A stretch of DNA of 64,000 nucleotides from Streptomyces sp. NBC_01549 (GTDB lineage: Bacteria > Actinomycetota > Actinomycetes > Streptomycetales > Streptomycetaceae): NCBI RefSeq assembly GCF_026339955.1, contig NZ_JAPEPW010000001.1, forward strand, positions 3,870,501-3,934,500, written 5' to 3'. The notes under the pieces were generated by a model, which was given only the letters and a program-made list of their open reading frames with translations, was not told the origin of the DNA and searched no databases. The translations under genes were made by a program, and so were the position numbers. Below, piece by piece: positions 10,338-18,697 of the stretch (its first letter is position 1; every line of letters starts with the position of its first letter).

Positions 10338-10859
10338 TCAGCCCGCTGTCAGGCGGATCGGTTCTATGCCTGACAGGAGGGTGGTGAGGGCGGTGTCGAT
10401 CTCGGGGCCCAGGTACCAGTCGCCGGTGTGGTCGAGTGCGTAGACGCGGCCCTCGGAGTCGATGGCGAGGAGGGCGCGGGAGTCGGACTCCTCGCCGAGG
10501 GGGCAGACCTCGGCGTCCAGGGCGCGGCCGAGGTCGCCGAGGGTGCGGGCCATGTGGAGGCCGTGCAGCGGGTCGAGGTGGATCGCGGTGGGGGCGAGCT
10601 GGCGGCCGGTGCCGGTGGGTCTGATGCGGAGTCCGCCGAATTCCGCCCATGCCTCCACGGCCGCGGGGAACATGGCGTGCCGGTGTCCGGCGGGTGACTC
10701 GTGTCCCCGCAGGGCGTCGGCCCAGTACTCGGCCTGCTTTATGTCCCAGTGGCCGGGCTGCCACCCCGCGGAGCGCAGTGCGGCGTCCACGGGTACGGAG
10801 AAGCGTGTGGAGGTGCGGTCGGCGTGCATCTGCCCTTCGTTCGTCGAGGGTCGGGACAT
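10338..10859 (-). CDS. SUKH-3 domain immunity-type protein
   Basis: Members of the SUKH superfamily commonly neutralise deaminase or nuclease toxins. The 173-residue product has SUKH-3 features: SAGWQPGHWDIKQAEYW near the N-terminus, AVEAWAEFGGLRI, and the C-terminal LGDLGRALDAEVCPLGEE...ALLAIDSEGRVYALD...YLGPEIDTALTTLLSG. No signal peptide or membrane segment. ATG 10859 is the longest start; ATG 10829 (MHADRTSTRF) is an alternative with AAGGG close by. It follows the YwqJ deaminase gene on the same strand after 52 bases, an arrangement that fits a deaminase-immunity pair. Confidence 0.85.
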   Translation of the reverse strand: MSRPSTNEGQMHADRTSTRFSVPVDAALRSAGWQPGHWDIKQAEYWADALRGHESPAGHRHAMFPAAVEAWAEFGGLRIRPTGTGRQLAPTAIHLDPLHGLHMARTLGDLGRALDAEVCPLGEESDSRALLAIDSEGRVYALDHTGDWYLGPEIDTALTTLLSGIEPIRLTAG

Positions 10860-10911
10860 GGGCGCGGTGGCGGGGGCGCCGTCGTACGTACGTGTGTGGG
10901 GGCGGGGGAGT

Positions 10912-11421
10912 TCAGGAGCCGTTGGTCGTGACCGTCGGGTCGACGATGCGGACGCCGAAGTGGTCGCTGAGTGCTGTGCAGGCGCGGCAGGGTGCGGCGA
11001 AGCTGCCGTGCAGCGGGTCGCCGTCCTCGCGGATGCGGCGGGCGGTGAGTTTGGCCTGTCTGAGGGCCTTGCGTGCCTCGCCGTTGGTCATCGGTTTACG
11101 GGCGGCGCGTTTGGTGCGGGTGGCGTCGATGGCGGCGATGTGCCGGGAGATGAGGATCGCCTCGGCGCAGCGGCCGGTGAAGCGGTCGCGTTGTGCGCTG
11201 GTGAGGGTGTCGAGGAAGTCCTGGACCAGCGGGTGGAGGGTGGGCGGCTGGTCGCCGCGGGCGGCGGTGCCGGTGAGGGTGGCGCCGCGTACGGAGAGGG
11301 CGGCGGCGACGGTGGGAAGTATGCCGTCGCGGCGGTGCAGGAGGGTGGGTGTGTGGGCTGCCTCGGTACTGCTCCAGCCGACGCGCGGGTCCCCGGACGT
11401 GCCTGTATGTGTTGCGTTCAT
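10912..11421 (-). CDS. YwqJ-related deaminase domain protein
   Basis: Predicted zinc-dependent deaminase of the YwqJ group, a fold used by polymorphic toxins that attack nucleic acids or nucleotides. The 169-residue product has the two expected metal-site motifs: Cys-Ala-Glu at 85-87 (GRCAEAILISRHI) and Pro-Cys-x-x-Cys at 144-148 (APCRACTALSDHFG). No secretion or trafficking domain is fused, so it may act inside the cell. The ATG at 11421 follows a GGAGGGAAG stretch; an upstream in-frame extension is not supported. Substrate unknown. It is divergent from the SMI1/KNR4 gene at 11650. Confidence 0.85.
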   Translation of the reverse strand: MNATHTGTSGDPRVGWSSTEAAHTPTLLHRRDGILPTVAAALSVRGATLTGTAARGDQPPTLHPLVQDFLDTLTSAQRDRFTGRCAEAILISRHIAAIDATRTKRAARKPMTNGEARKALRQAKLTARRIREDGDPLHGSFAAPCRACTALSDHFGVRIVDPTVTTNGS

Positions 11422-11567
11422 GATCGTTCTTCCCTCCCGTGCATCCCCCGATGCGGCTACAGACTGCCAAATGGCGTGGCGGGTGCGGTAGCTGGGGCGC
11501 GCGACACGCCCGGGCTTCGTCGTAACGTCACGGCGGGGTGACGGCAGGTCACGGAACCGGAGGCCCG

Positions 11568-11596
11568 GTGACCGGTGTCTTCCAACCGCATAGGCT
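11568..11596 (+). promoter_or_regulatory. Promoter of the SUKH/deaminase operon
   Basis: GTGACC at 11568-11573 and TAGGCT at 11591-11596 are 17 bases apart, matching a housekeeping-type promoter. The -10 is 54 bases upstream of the ATG at 11650. Confidence 0.55.
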
Positions 11597-11649
11597 GTCG
11601 ACATCCGCGATCCATACAGCTATTGAGAACGCCGCAGGGGGCAACCGCC

Positions 11650-12636
11650 ATGACGACAGGTCGGCTCGGGCAGCAAGCCGCGCCGCCGAACGCGGCCTAC
11701 GCCGGGCAGGTCGTGCATTTCCCGGATCCGGTGCGGGCCGCTCGCCATCCCAGGGGTGTACGGGTCGACGCGCACGGATACCCCGACTTCTCGGCGTATG
11801 CGCGTGCCGCCGCGGAGATCGCCGAGCCTCCGGAGGGTTTCGGTGTGGACGAACTGCGTTTGACGGACTATGTGTCGGCGAATGCCGCGCTCGCCGCCAC
11901 GGGGCACGACCTGTGGGACACGATTCCGTCCGTGGCCACTCCGCATGGCTGGACGTGGCACCACGTGCGGGGCACGCGGCGCCTGGAGCTCGTTCCGGTG
12001 GAGGTCAAGGCGCTGTTGCGGCATCACGGTGGTATCGCGACGGCGGCGGTGGATCAGGGGAAGCGGGGGACGCGTCCGTTGCAGGACACGCGTCCCGCGC
12101 ACTTCGGGTTGCCGAAGTCGTCGGTCGCGGTGAGCGAGCAGCAGGTGTTGGGGGTCGAGGAGGATCTCGGCTATCGGCTGCCGGGTGCGTATCGGTCGTT
12201 CCTGAAGGCCGCGGGTGGGTGTGCGCCGGTCGGTGCCGCGCTCGACGCGGAGCTGGGTCTGCTGGTGGATCAGCCGTTCTTCACGGTGCGCGAGGAGGCC
12301 GCCGTGAACGACCTCGTGTACATCAACAAGTGTCTGCGCGACCATCTGACCAAGGATTATCTGTGTGTCGGGTTCGTGCAGGGTGGTCTGCTCGCCGTCA
12401 AGGTGAAGGGTGACGCGATCGGGTCGGTGTGGTTCTGCGCGTACGACGACGCGCGCGACCAGGATGCCTGGCCGCCCGCCGAGCGTGTGCAGCGGCTGTT
12501 GCTGCCCTGCGGTGCGGACTTCGACCAGTTCCTGTCCCGACTCGCGGGCAATCCGCCGGAGTTGGAGACGGTGGCGAACCTGATGGTGGACGGTGGCTTC
12601 GCGCGTGCCGTTCCCGTCTCTTCCCTGGGGGAGTGA
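11650..12636 (+). CDS. SMI1/KNR4 (SUKH) family protein
   Basis: The 328-residue cytosolic protein carries a SUKH domain in its C-terminal half: VLGVEEDLGYRLPGAYRSFLKAAGG near residue 155, then LLVDQPFF, YINKCLRDHLTKDYLCVGFVQGG and the closing GADFDQFLSRL. The N-terminal half is a conserved lineage-specific region (FPDPVRAARHPRGVRVDAHGYPDF, HGWTWHHV) whose role I do not know. ATG 11650 is chosen for the AGGGGG upstream; the frame is open 25 codons earlier. The next gene starts eight bases after its stop, so the two are co-transcribed and probably function together. Confidence 0.85.
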   Translation: MTTGRLGQQAAPPNAAYAGQVVHFPDPVRAARHPRGVRVDAHGYPDFSAYARAAAEIAEPPEGFGVDELRLTDYVSANAALAATGHDLWDTIPSVATPHGWTWHHVRGTRRLELVPVEVKALLRHHGGIATAAVDQGKRGTRPLQDTRPAHFGLPKSSVAVSEQQVLGVEEDLGYRLPGAYRSFLKAAGGCAPVGAALDAELGLLVDQPFFTVREEAAVNDLVYINKCLRDHLTKDYLCVGFVQGGLLAVKVKGDAIGSVWFCAYDDARDQDAWPPAERVQRLLLPCGADFDQFLSRLAGNPPELETVANLMVDGGFARAVPVSSLGE

Positions 12637-12643
12637 ACGTCCG

Positions 12644-15243
12644 ATGGTGACCTTCGCGCAGGCGCAGGAGCGCGCGGAAGAGTGGATCAACGGCGAGGTG
12701 CCCGGGTACCAGCACCGTGAGGTGCGGGTGCGGGAGTTCGAACTCGGGTTCGTGGTGTGGGCCGAGGACCGTGTCGACGGTCCGCGTTCCGACGGGGGCG
12801 CGCAGCGGCTCGTCATCGCGCGGGACAGCGGGGAGGCGACGCTCTGGCCCGGGTTGCCGGTCGGTGAGGTGATTCGCCGGTACGAGGAGGAGTACGGGGT
12901 GCCGCAGGCGTCCCCGGAAGTGGCGCCGGCGCCTGTGGCCCGGGTCGATCTGAATCAGACGTCGTTCTTGTTGAGTCCTCCGGAGTGGTTGCAGGAGGCG
13001 GCGGACAAGCTGGGTATCGCGGATCGGCGGGCGGGTGCGACGTCCGGCGGGGCGGGTGGCGCCGGCGTGGGTGCCAACGGGGTTTCCGGCGCCGGCGGTT
13101 CGACGCCTTCGCCTTCCGACGCGCCGCCGTCGTGGCCCGCCGCCGCGGCCGGTGACGAGCGGGACGCGGGTCCGCAGGACGCCGTGGTGGCGCCGGGCGT
13201 GCCCGTTTCGGCGACTCCGTGGGCGGGGACGGACACTGCCGGGGACGGGGGTGAGGACCGTTCCGTTCCGTTGCCGGCGACCGTGTTCGCGCCGCCGCTG
13301 ACCGATGTCGACGACAAGGTCGGTCCGGGTGTGCCGCCCGGTGTGACCCCGGATGCCAAGACGGCTCTGATGTCCGGCGGCAGCCAACTCCCGCGCACGG
13401 CGCAGGCGCCGGTGGTCGACACTCCTGTGGCCCCGCCGTCGTACGGCTATCCGCAGGTGGGCCCGGGTGTGCCGGGCACGCCGCCTCCGGGTGTACCGGT
13501 TCCTCATGCACCGGTTCCTCATGCACCGGCTCCTGGTGCACCGGTTCCGGGTGCACCCTCTCCTGGCGTTCGGGTTCCTGGTGTTCAGGCTCCGGGGGGT
13601 CCGCAGGGCATGTCTCCTTCTGGGCCGCCGCCCGGGTACGGGTACCCGCAGGGGCAGGCCCCCGTCGCGCCGCCGCGGCCGCTGCCGCCGAACGCCGGTG
13701 ACATCGCCGACGCCGCGACCAGCAAGGCGCAGGGACCGCCGAGGGGTGCGCGGGGTGGTGGCGTGAGCGCGCCGCCTCCGCCGAGCGCCCCGGGTGTGCC
13801 GGGTGTGCGGCCGGGGAGTGCGCCTCCTCCTCCGCCTCCGCCTCCGCCGTCGTCCGGTCCCGGTGCTCCGGGCACCCCGGCGGGCGGGTACGTGCCGACA
13901 CAGCTCGTCTCGCAGCTCGGCCCGAACGGGCCCGGGGGTCCGGCGGGTGCGGGCGCGCCTGCCGCGCCCCAGCCCCCTGGTGCGCCGGGTGCGCCGGGTG
14001 CTCCGCAGCCTCCGGGTGGTACGCCTCCCGCGGGTGTCCATCACGCCGCCACCATGCTGGCCGGTCCTCCGGCCGGCCCCCGGTCGGCGGTCCCGGCGCC
14101 CCGCCGCCCCCGCAGGCGCCCGGCATGCCCCCGGGCGCGCCGCAGCCGATGCCGGGTCAGCCCATGCCGGGTCAGCCGACGGCCGGTCACCCGGTGCACG
14201 GTCAGCCGATGCCGGGTCAGCCCGTGCCTCCGGGGCAGCAGCCTCCGGCGTACGGCTACCCGCAGGCCGGTCAGCCGACCGTCGGGCCGGGCTATCAGGC
14301 GGTACTGCGCTACCGCGCGCACGACGGTTCCGAGCAGCAGGTGATCCGGCGTTCCGCGCCGGGGACTCCGCACCCGGAGTGGCAGATCCTGCACGAGTTG
14401 CGTGCCATGAACGTGCCGCCGCAGCAAGTGCTGGAGCTGCACACGGAGTTGGAGTCGTGCGAGTTGCCGGGCGCGTACTGTGCGCGGATGATCCGGGAGA
14501 GCTGGCCGCAGGCGCGGATCACCAGCATCGCCCCGTACGGCACGGATCACGCGAGTCGTCAGCAGGGTATGCACCAGCTTCTCGCGCACCAGGGCGAGTT
14601 GCATCAGGTGGCGGACGGGCCGGCGCGCCCGGGGCCGGTGCGGGCGCCGATTCCGCCGGTGCAGCCCGCGCCGCCGGTTCCGCCGGAGGCGATCGGGCAG
14701 GAGCTGGCGGCGGCGTTCGGGCCGGGTCTGTTCCGGTTCGAACAGGTCGCGGTGTCGCGGCAGGGTGTGCCGAACATCGTGGCGCACACGCTGGTGGTGG
14801 CCGGACTGCCGGTCGACATGGGTCCGTTCTTCTGGGCGCAGGCGCAGCCGGGCCGTCCGGTGCCGACGCTCGCCGAGCTGGCGCAGGAGCGTGGGGTGCA
14901 GCCGGCCGCGGACGCGGGCTCGTACCTCGTCATGGGCAGTGACTTCGGCAAGGCAATCTGTGTCCAGTACGGCACGGCGAACATCGTGGCCGTGCCGGTG
15001 GAGGCGCCGGGCGGTGCCTCGGTGCCGCCGCAGTTCGTGAACACGGGGCTGCCCGAGTTCGCGCGCTGTCTGGCGCTGCTCGGCCGGATGTGGCGGCTGC
15101 GGTTCGGGCTCAACCAGGAGCAGGCGGGCCGGTGGACCGTCGACTTCCAGGCGCAGCTCGCCTCGCTGGACGCGGCGGCGCTCGGCTCTCCGGAGAGCTG
15201 GTGGTCGGTGTTGCTGGAGCAGATGTGGGACGGACTGCTGTGA
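12644..15243 (+). pseudogene. Imm35-deaminase-SUKH-4 fusion gene, interrupted by a one-base frameshift
   Basis: Read through the shift, this encodes about 866 residues: an N-terminal YrhB/Imm35-type domain (1-80, MVTFAQAQERAEEWINGEVP), a roughly 460-residue Pro/Gly-rich linker, a nucleic-acid deaminase-like domain near 550-665 with His-Pro-Glu at 14371-14379 and the Cys-rich motif SCELPGAYC (cysteines at 14458 and 14479), and a C-terminal SUKH-4 domain (GLFRFEQVAV...FFWAQAQPGRPVPTLAEL). The 5' part is in one frame to beyond 14081 and the 3' part is in another. Restoring one C in the run 14077-14081 joins them. Toxin-like and immunity-like domains in one polypeptide suggest a self-limited enzyme. 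Starts at ATG 12644 after GGGGGAG. Confidence 0.8.
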
Positions 15244-15271
15244 CGCGTCGCTGAGTGTCCGTCAGGGAGCC

Positions 15272-15316
15272 AAACGGGTTGGATCCGGTCGTATGACCGG
15301 GTCCAACCCGTTTTTT
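15272..15316 (+). terminator. Rho-independent terminator with T6 tail
   Basis: Arms AAACGGGTTGGA (15272-15283) and its complement (15302-15313), extended inward by TCCGGTC/GACCGGG around GTAT, run into six T residues at 15311-15316. This is the most classical terminator in the window and closes the deaminase-SUKH operon. Confidence 0.93.
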
Positions 15317-15431
15317 ACCCACCTTGACCGGTACGAATGCGCGGAGTGTCGCGTTATGAGCACTTACGCCTGATCCACCAAGATGTGCGCCATATCGTGT
15401 TGTATGTCGCATAGTGGAGAGGGGTCCAGGG

Positions 15432-16319
15432 ATGAGCAGCGCATCGGTGTCGCCGCACGGCTTCGTGGCCGTACGGGGGCGCGGTTACCGTCCCGAGCAG
15501 GTCGACGCGTGCTTCGCGGCGCTCTCGCGCGACCGCGACACCGCCTGGGAACGGGCCGCGCGGCTGACCGTCCTGGCCAAGGAGATGGACGCGGAGGCGC
15601 GGCGCCTGCGGGAGGCCGTGGCGCGGCTGGCCCCGCAGACGTACGAGACGCTCGGCGAGCGGGCCTGCCGGATCCGCGAGCTCGGCGAGGAGGAGGCCGC
15701 GGCGGTACGCGAGAACGCGTGGCGTGAGGCACGGCTGGCCGTCGAGGAGGCCGAGGCGGCGGGGCTGCGGGTGCGTGAGGCGGCGCAGGCGTACGCCGAC
15801 GAGGTGCGCGGCGGGGCGGAGGGACACGCCCGGAACCACCTTCTCGCCGCCCGCGCCGAGGCCGACGAGATGCGGATCGCCGCCCGTCGCGGGATCAAGG
15901 AGGGCCGGGGGGAGGCGCTGGCGGCGCTGCGCGAGGTGCGGCAGCGCACCGAAGATCTCCTCCTCGAGCAGGAGAGGGAGCACGCCGAGCGCTGGGAGGA
16001 GGTGGAGCGGGCGGCGGTGGAGCGGGCCGCCGCGCTCGACGCGCACCACGTGGAGCGGGAGGTGCGCGCCGAGGACGCGCTGGTCGAGGCCAGGCGTGCG
16101 CTGGCCGAGGCCGAGGAGTTCGCCCGGCACGGGCAGGAGGACGCGGCGGCGCGGGCTGCCGAGGTGTTGGCCGAGGCGCGCGTGAGGGAGGAGCGGATCG
16201 CGCGGGAGACGGAGCGGGTGCTGCGCGAGCACGGTGAGCGGTGGGACGACGTACGGGCGCAGATGGATCATGTGCGGAGCAGTCTGACCGCGCTGACGGG
16301 GCGGGCGCCCGCGGAGTAG
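15432..16319 (+). CDS. DivIVA-like coiled-coil protein ('cellulose-binding protein')
   Basis: The 295-residue protein starts with a DivIVA-like N-terminal motif (HGFVAVRGRGYRPEQVDACFAALSRDRD, up to about residue 40) and is then almost wholly charged heptad-type coiled coil rich in Ala, Glu and Arg up to residue 275. Related Streptomyces proteins are annotated as cellulose-binding but resemble the polar-growth scaffolds DivIVA, Scy and FilP; a cytoskeletal or membrane-curvature role is inferred. ATG 15432 follows GGAGAGGGG; GTG 15414 is an alternative. Monocistronic after the terminator at 15316. Confidence 0.8.
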   Translation: MSSASVSPHGFVAVRGRGYRPEQVDACFAALSRDRDTAWERAARLTVLAKEMDAEARRLREAVARLAPQTYETLGERACRIRELGEEEAAAVRENAWREARLAVEEAEAAGLRVREAAQAYADEVRGGAEGHARNHLLAARAEADEMRIAARRGIKEGRGEALAALREVRQRTEDLLLEQEREHAERWEEVERAAVERAAALDAHHVEREVRAEDALVEARRALAEAEEFARHGQEDAAARAAEVLAEARVREERIARETERVLREHGERWDDVRAQMDHVRSSLTALTGRAPAE

Positions 16320-16338
16320 GCGGGCGCCGCGGGGAGGG

Positions 16339-17985
16339 TCAGCCTCCCCTCCGTACCGCCCCCGCGAGGATCCACCCCTCCACCGCCTCGTACTGCCTGC
16401 GCTGCTCCTCCGCCTTGCGGCGCCCGGAGACCATCGTCCCCAGCCACCCGTAGGCGAAGCCCAGGGGAATGGACACGAGGCCGGTGGTGGTGAACGGGAA
16501 CCAGTTGAAGTCGGCCTCGGGGAAGGCCGAGATGGGGGAGCCGGAGACCAGGTTGGTGCCGGTCATCAGGATCAGGACGGTCAGGGTTCCGCCGATGAGG
16601 GTGCACAGGAGGCCCGTGCGGGTGTAACGGCGCCAGAAGAGGCCGTAGACCAGCGCGGGCGCTATGGCCGAGGCGCCCAGGCAGAAGGACAGCGTGACCA
16701 GGGGTTGCAGGCTGCGGTGCTGGACGAGGGTGGCGAGCAGGATCGCCGGTGCGCCGACCGCGAGCGCGGAGACCCGGGCGAGGGTCATCTCGCGGCGCGG
16801 GGACAGCTCCCGTATCTGCCCGGCGAACACGTCGTGGGCGAGGGAGTTGGCGCAGGCCAGGATCATCCCGGCGACCGAGGCGAGGAGCGTGAGGAAGATC
16901 GCCGTCGTCACGGTCGTGAAGAGGAGGGTCTCGGCCGTCGACACGTCCGGTCCGAACGCGGCCCTGGATCCCATCAGGTACGCCGTGTTGCCCTGCGGGT
17001 CGGCGCCCGCGATGACGGTCCGTCCGACCAGTGCCGTGGCCCCGAATCCGACGACCGTGATGACCAGCACGAAGACGGCCACGCAGGGCACCGCCCAGGA
17101 CATCGAGCGGCGGACCTGACGGGCGCTGCCCGCGGTGTACATGCGCATGGTGATGTGCGGCAGGCAGGCGCCGCCGAGGACCACGGTCAGCTCCGAACTG
17201 ATCATGTCGAGGCGGGGGCTGGGGCCGCCCGCGAACTGCAGGCCGGAGTGCAGGAAGGCGGTGCCGACGCCGCTGTTGCGGGCGGCGGTGTCGAAGAGGG
17301 CGCCGGGGTCCCAGTCGAAGCGCTGCAGGATGAGGGCGGCGACCACGGTGCCGGAGCCGAGCAGCATCACGATCTTCAGGATCTGAATGAGGGCGGTGCC
17401 CTTCATGCCGCCGATCGCCGCGTAGCTGATCATCAGCGTGCCGAGGCCGATGACGCAGCCGGTCTTGAGGGAGTCGCTGGAGAAACCGAGGATGAAGGCC
17501 AGCAGATCGCCCGCGCCGGCGAGTTGGACCAGCATCAGCGGCAGCAGGGCGACGAGGGTCGCGGCGCACGCGGTGATGCGTACGGCGCGTCCCGGCATCC
17601 GTCGTGCGAGGGCGTCGCCCATGGTGAACCGGCCCGCGTTGCGCAGCGGTTCGGCCAGCAGGAACATCAGCAGCATCAGTGACAGGGCGGTGCTGAGGGC
17701 GAGGACGACGCCGTCGTACCCGGCGAGTGCGATGACCCCGCCGGTGCCGAGGACGGTCGCCGCGGAGATGTAGTCCCCGGCGATGGCGAGGCCGTTGCGC
17801 ATCGGCGACAGGGAGCCGTAGCCCGTGTAGAACTCGTCGAGGTCGTCGCGGTCCGGTCCGGTCATCACGCACAGCAGCAGCGTGATCGTGGCGACGGCCG
17901 TGAACGCCACCAGTGACATGGCCCGCGCGGAGCTGCTGAACCCGACCATGCTCGTGACGGCGGTCGCCTCGGTCACCTGGCTCAT
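16339..17985 (-). CDS. Sodium:solute symporter (ActP-like monocarboxylate transporter)
   Basis: SSS-family symporter of 548 residues with about 13 transmembrane helices. The family segments GNGLAIAGDYISAATVLG-like (residues near 60, here NGLAIAGDYISAATVLGTGG) and LGTLMISYAAIGGMKGTALIQ near 185 match cation/acetate permeases of the ActP group. Likely substrate is acetate or another short carboxylate, taken up with sodium. GGGAGG precedes the ATG at 17985. Its start overlaps the stop of the DUF485 gene by four bases, the classic DUF485-ActP arrangement. Confidence 0.92.
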   Translation of the reverse strand: MSQVTEATAVTSMVGFSSSARAMSLVAFTAVATITLLLCVMTGPDRDDLDEFYTGYGSLSPMRNGLAIAGDYISAATVLGTGGVIALAGYDGVVLALSTALSLMLLMFLLAEPLRNAGRFTMGDALARRMPGRAVRITACAATLVALLPLMLVQLAGAGDLLAFILGFSSDSLKTGCVIGLGTLMISYAAIGGMKGTALIQILKIVMLLGSGTVVAALILQRFDWDPGALFDTAARNSGVGTAFLHSGLQFAGGPSPRLDMISSELTVVLGGACLPHITMRMYTAGSARQVRRSMSWAVPCVAVFVLVITVVGFGATALVGRTVIAGADPQGNTAYLMGSRAAFGPDVSTAETLLFTTVTTAIFLTLLASVAGMILACANSLAHDVFAGQIRELSPRREMTLARVSALAVGAPAILLATLVQHRSLQPLVTLSFCLGASAIAPALVYGLFWRRYTRTGLLCTLIGGTLTVLILMTGTNLVSGSPISAFPEADFNWFPFTTTGLVSIPLGFAYGWLGTMVSGRRKAEEQRRQYEAVEGWILAGAVRRGG

Positions 17986-18473
17986 CGGGCCGCCTCCCGC
18001 TTCGCGTCCAGCTGGGTCTGCCGGCGGATCCGGTCGGCGATCGGGTCGACGCTCCGGCGCGCCGTGTACTCGTACAGCCCGATCGCCAGGCAGGTCACCG
18101 GCACTTGGAGCAGGCCGAGCAGCAGTCCGGTGGGCAGTTCGCCGGAGACTTCGCTCGTCATCAGCCCCGGCGCGAACGCCGACAGGAGGAGGAAGAGGGT
18201 GAAGTAGCCGAGTGCGGTGAGCGTCGCGACCCGCCGCTGCCGGCGGTAGGCGCCGCGCAGGACGCGGATGTCGCTGTGCCGGCCGAGTGCGTGGTGACGG
18301 GGTTGCCGCTTTCTCGCGGGTTCGGGTGGCTGGGGTTGCGGTTGCCAGGGATAGGTGAGGTGCGAGGGGGACGTGTGGTGGGGGGACGGGGACGAGTACG
18401 GCGCTGGGCGGGGCGGGTCGTACGGCGACGGGTGTCGCGTCTGGTACTCGGGGGACGAGAACGCGTCTTGCAT
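17982..18473 (-). CDS. DUF485 small membrane protein, symporter partner
   Basis: The 163-residue protein has a Pro/Ser-rich cytoplasmic N-terminus (about 60 residues) and a DUF485 core: VLRGAYRRQRRVATLTALGYFTLFLLLSAFAP followed by a second helix, GLLLGLLQVPVTCLAIGLYEYTARR. DUF485 proteins (YjcH type) are encoded with ActP-like symporters, and the ATGA overlap with the next gene implies coupled translation. AAGGAG lies eight bases before the ATG. The long proline-rich N-terminus is unusual compared with the roughly 100-residue enterobacterial form. Confidence 0.88.
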   Translation of the reverse strand: MQDAFSSPEYQTRHPSPYDPPRPAPYSSPSPHHTSPSHLTYPWQPQPQPPEPARKRQPRHHALGRHSDIRVLRGAYRRQRRVATLTALGYFTLFLLLSAFAPGLMTSEVSGELPTGLLLGLLQVPVTCLAIGLYEYTARRSVDPIADRIRRQTQLDAKREAAR

Positions 18474-18697
18474 CCCGTGATCTCCTTGCGTGGCTCGGGC
18501 CCGGTGCGGACCGCAGGGAGTTGGGGGGTGGGCGAGGCACGCACGCTACTCGCAGGTAGCCGGTGTGCGTGAGGCTTTCACCAAACTGAGCGGTCGGTAT
18601 GCGCTTACTTCGGCGACCCGGGGTGTTACCCGCGTTTACACCGGGAGTTCAGCAACAGTTCCACTCCGAGCCCGCCGCCCAGAACGGCCGGCTCTCC

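Noticed and set aside
14077..14081. Programmed ribosomal frameshift in the deaminase-SUKH gene
   Set aside because: No slippery heptamer of the known type or downstream stimulatory structure is evident; a missing C in a homopolymer explains it more simply.
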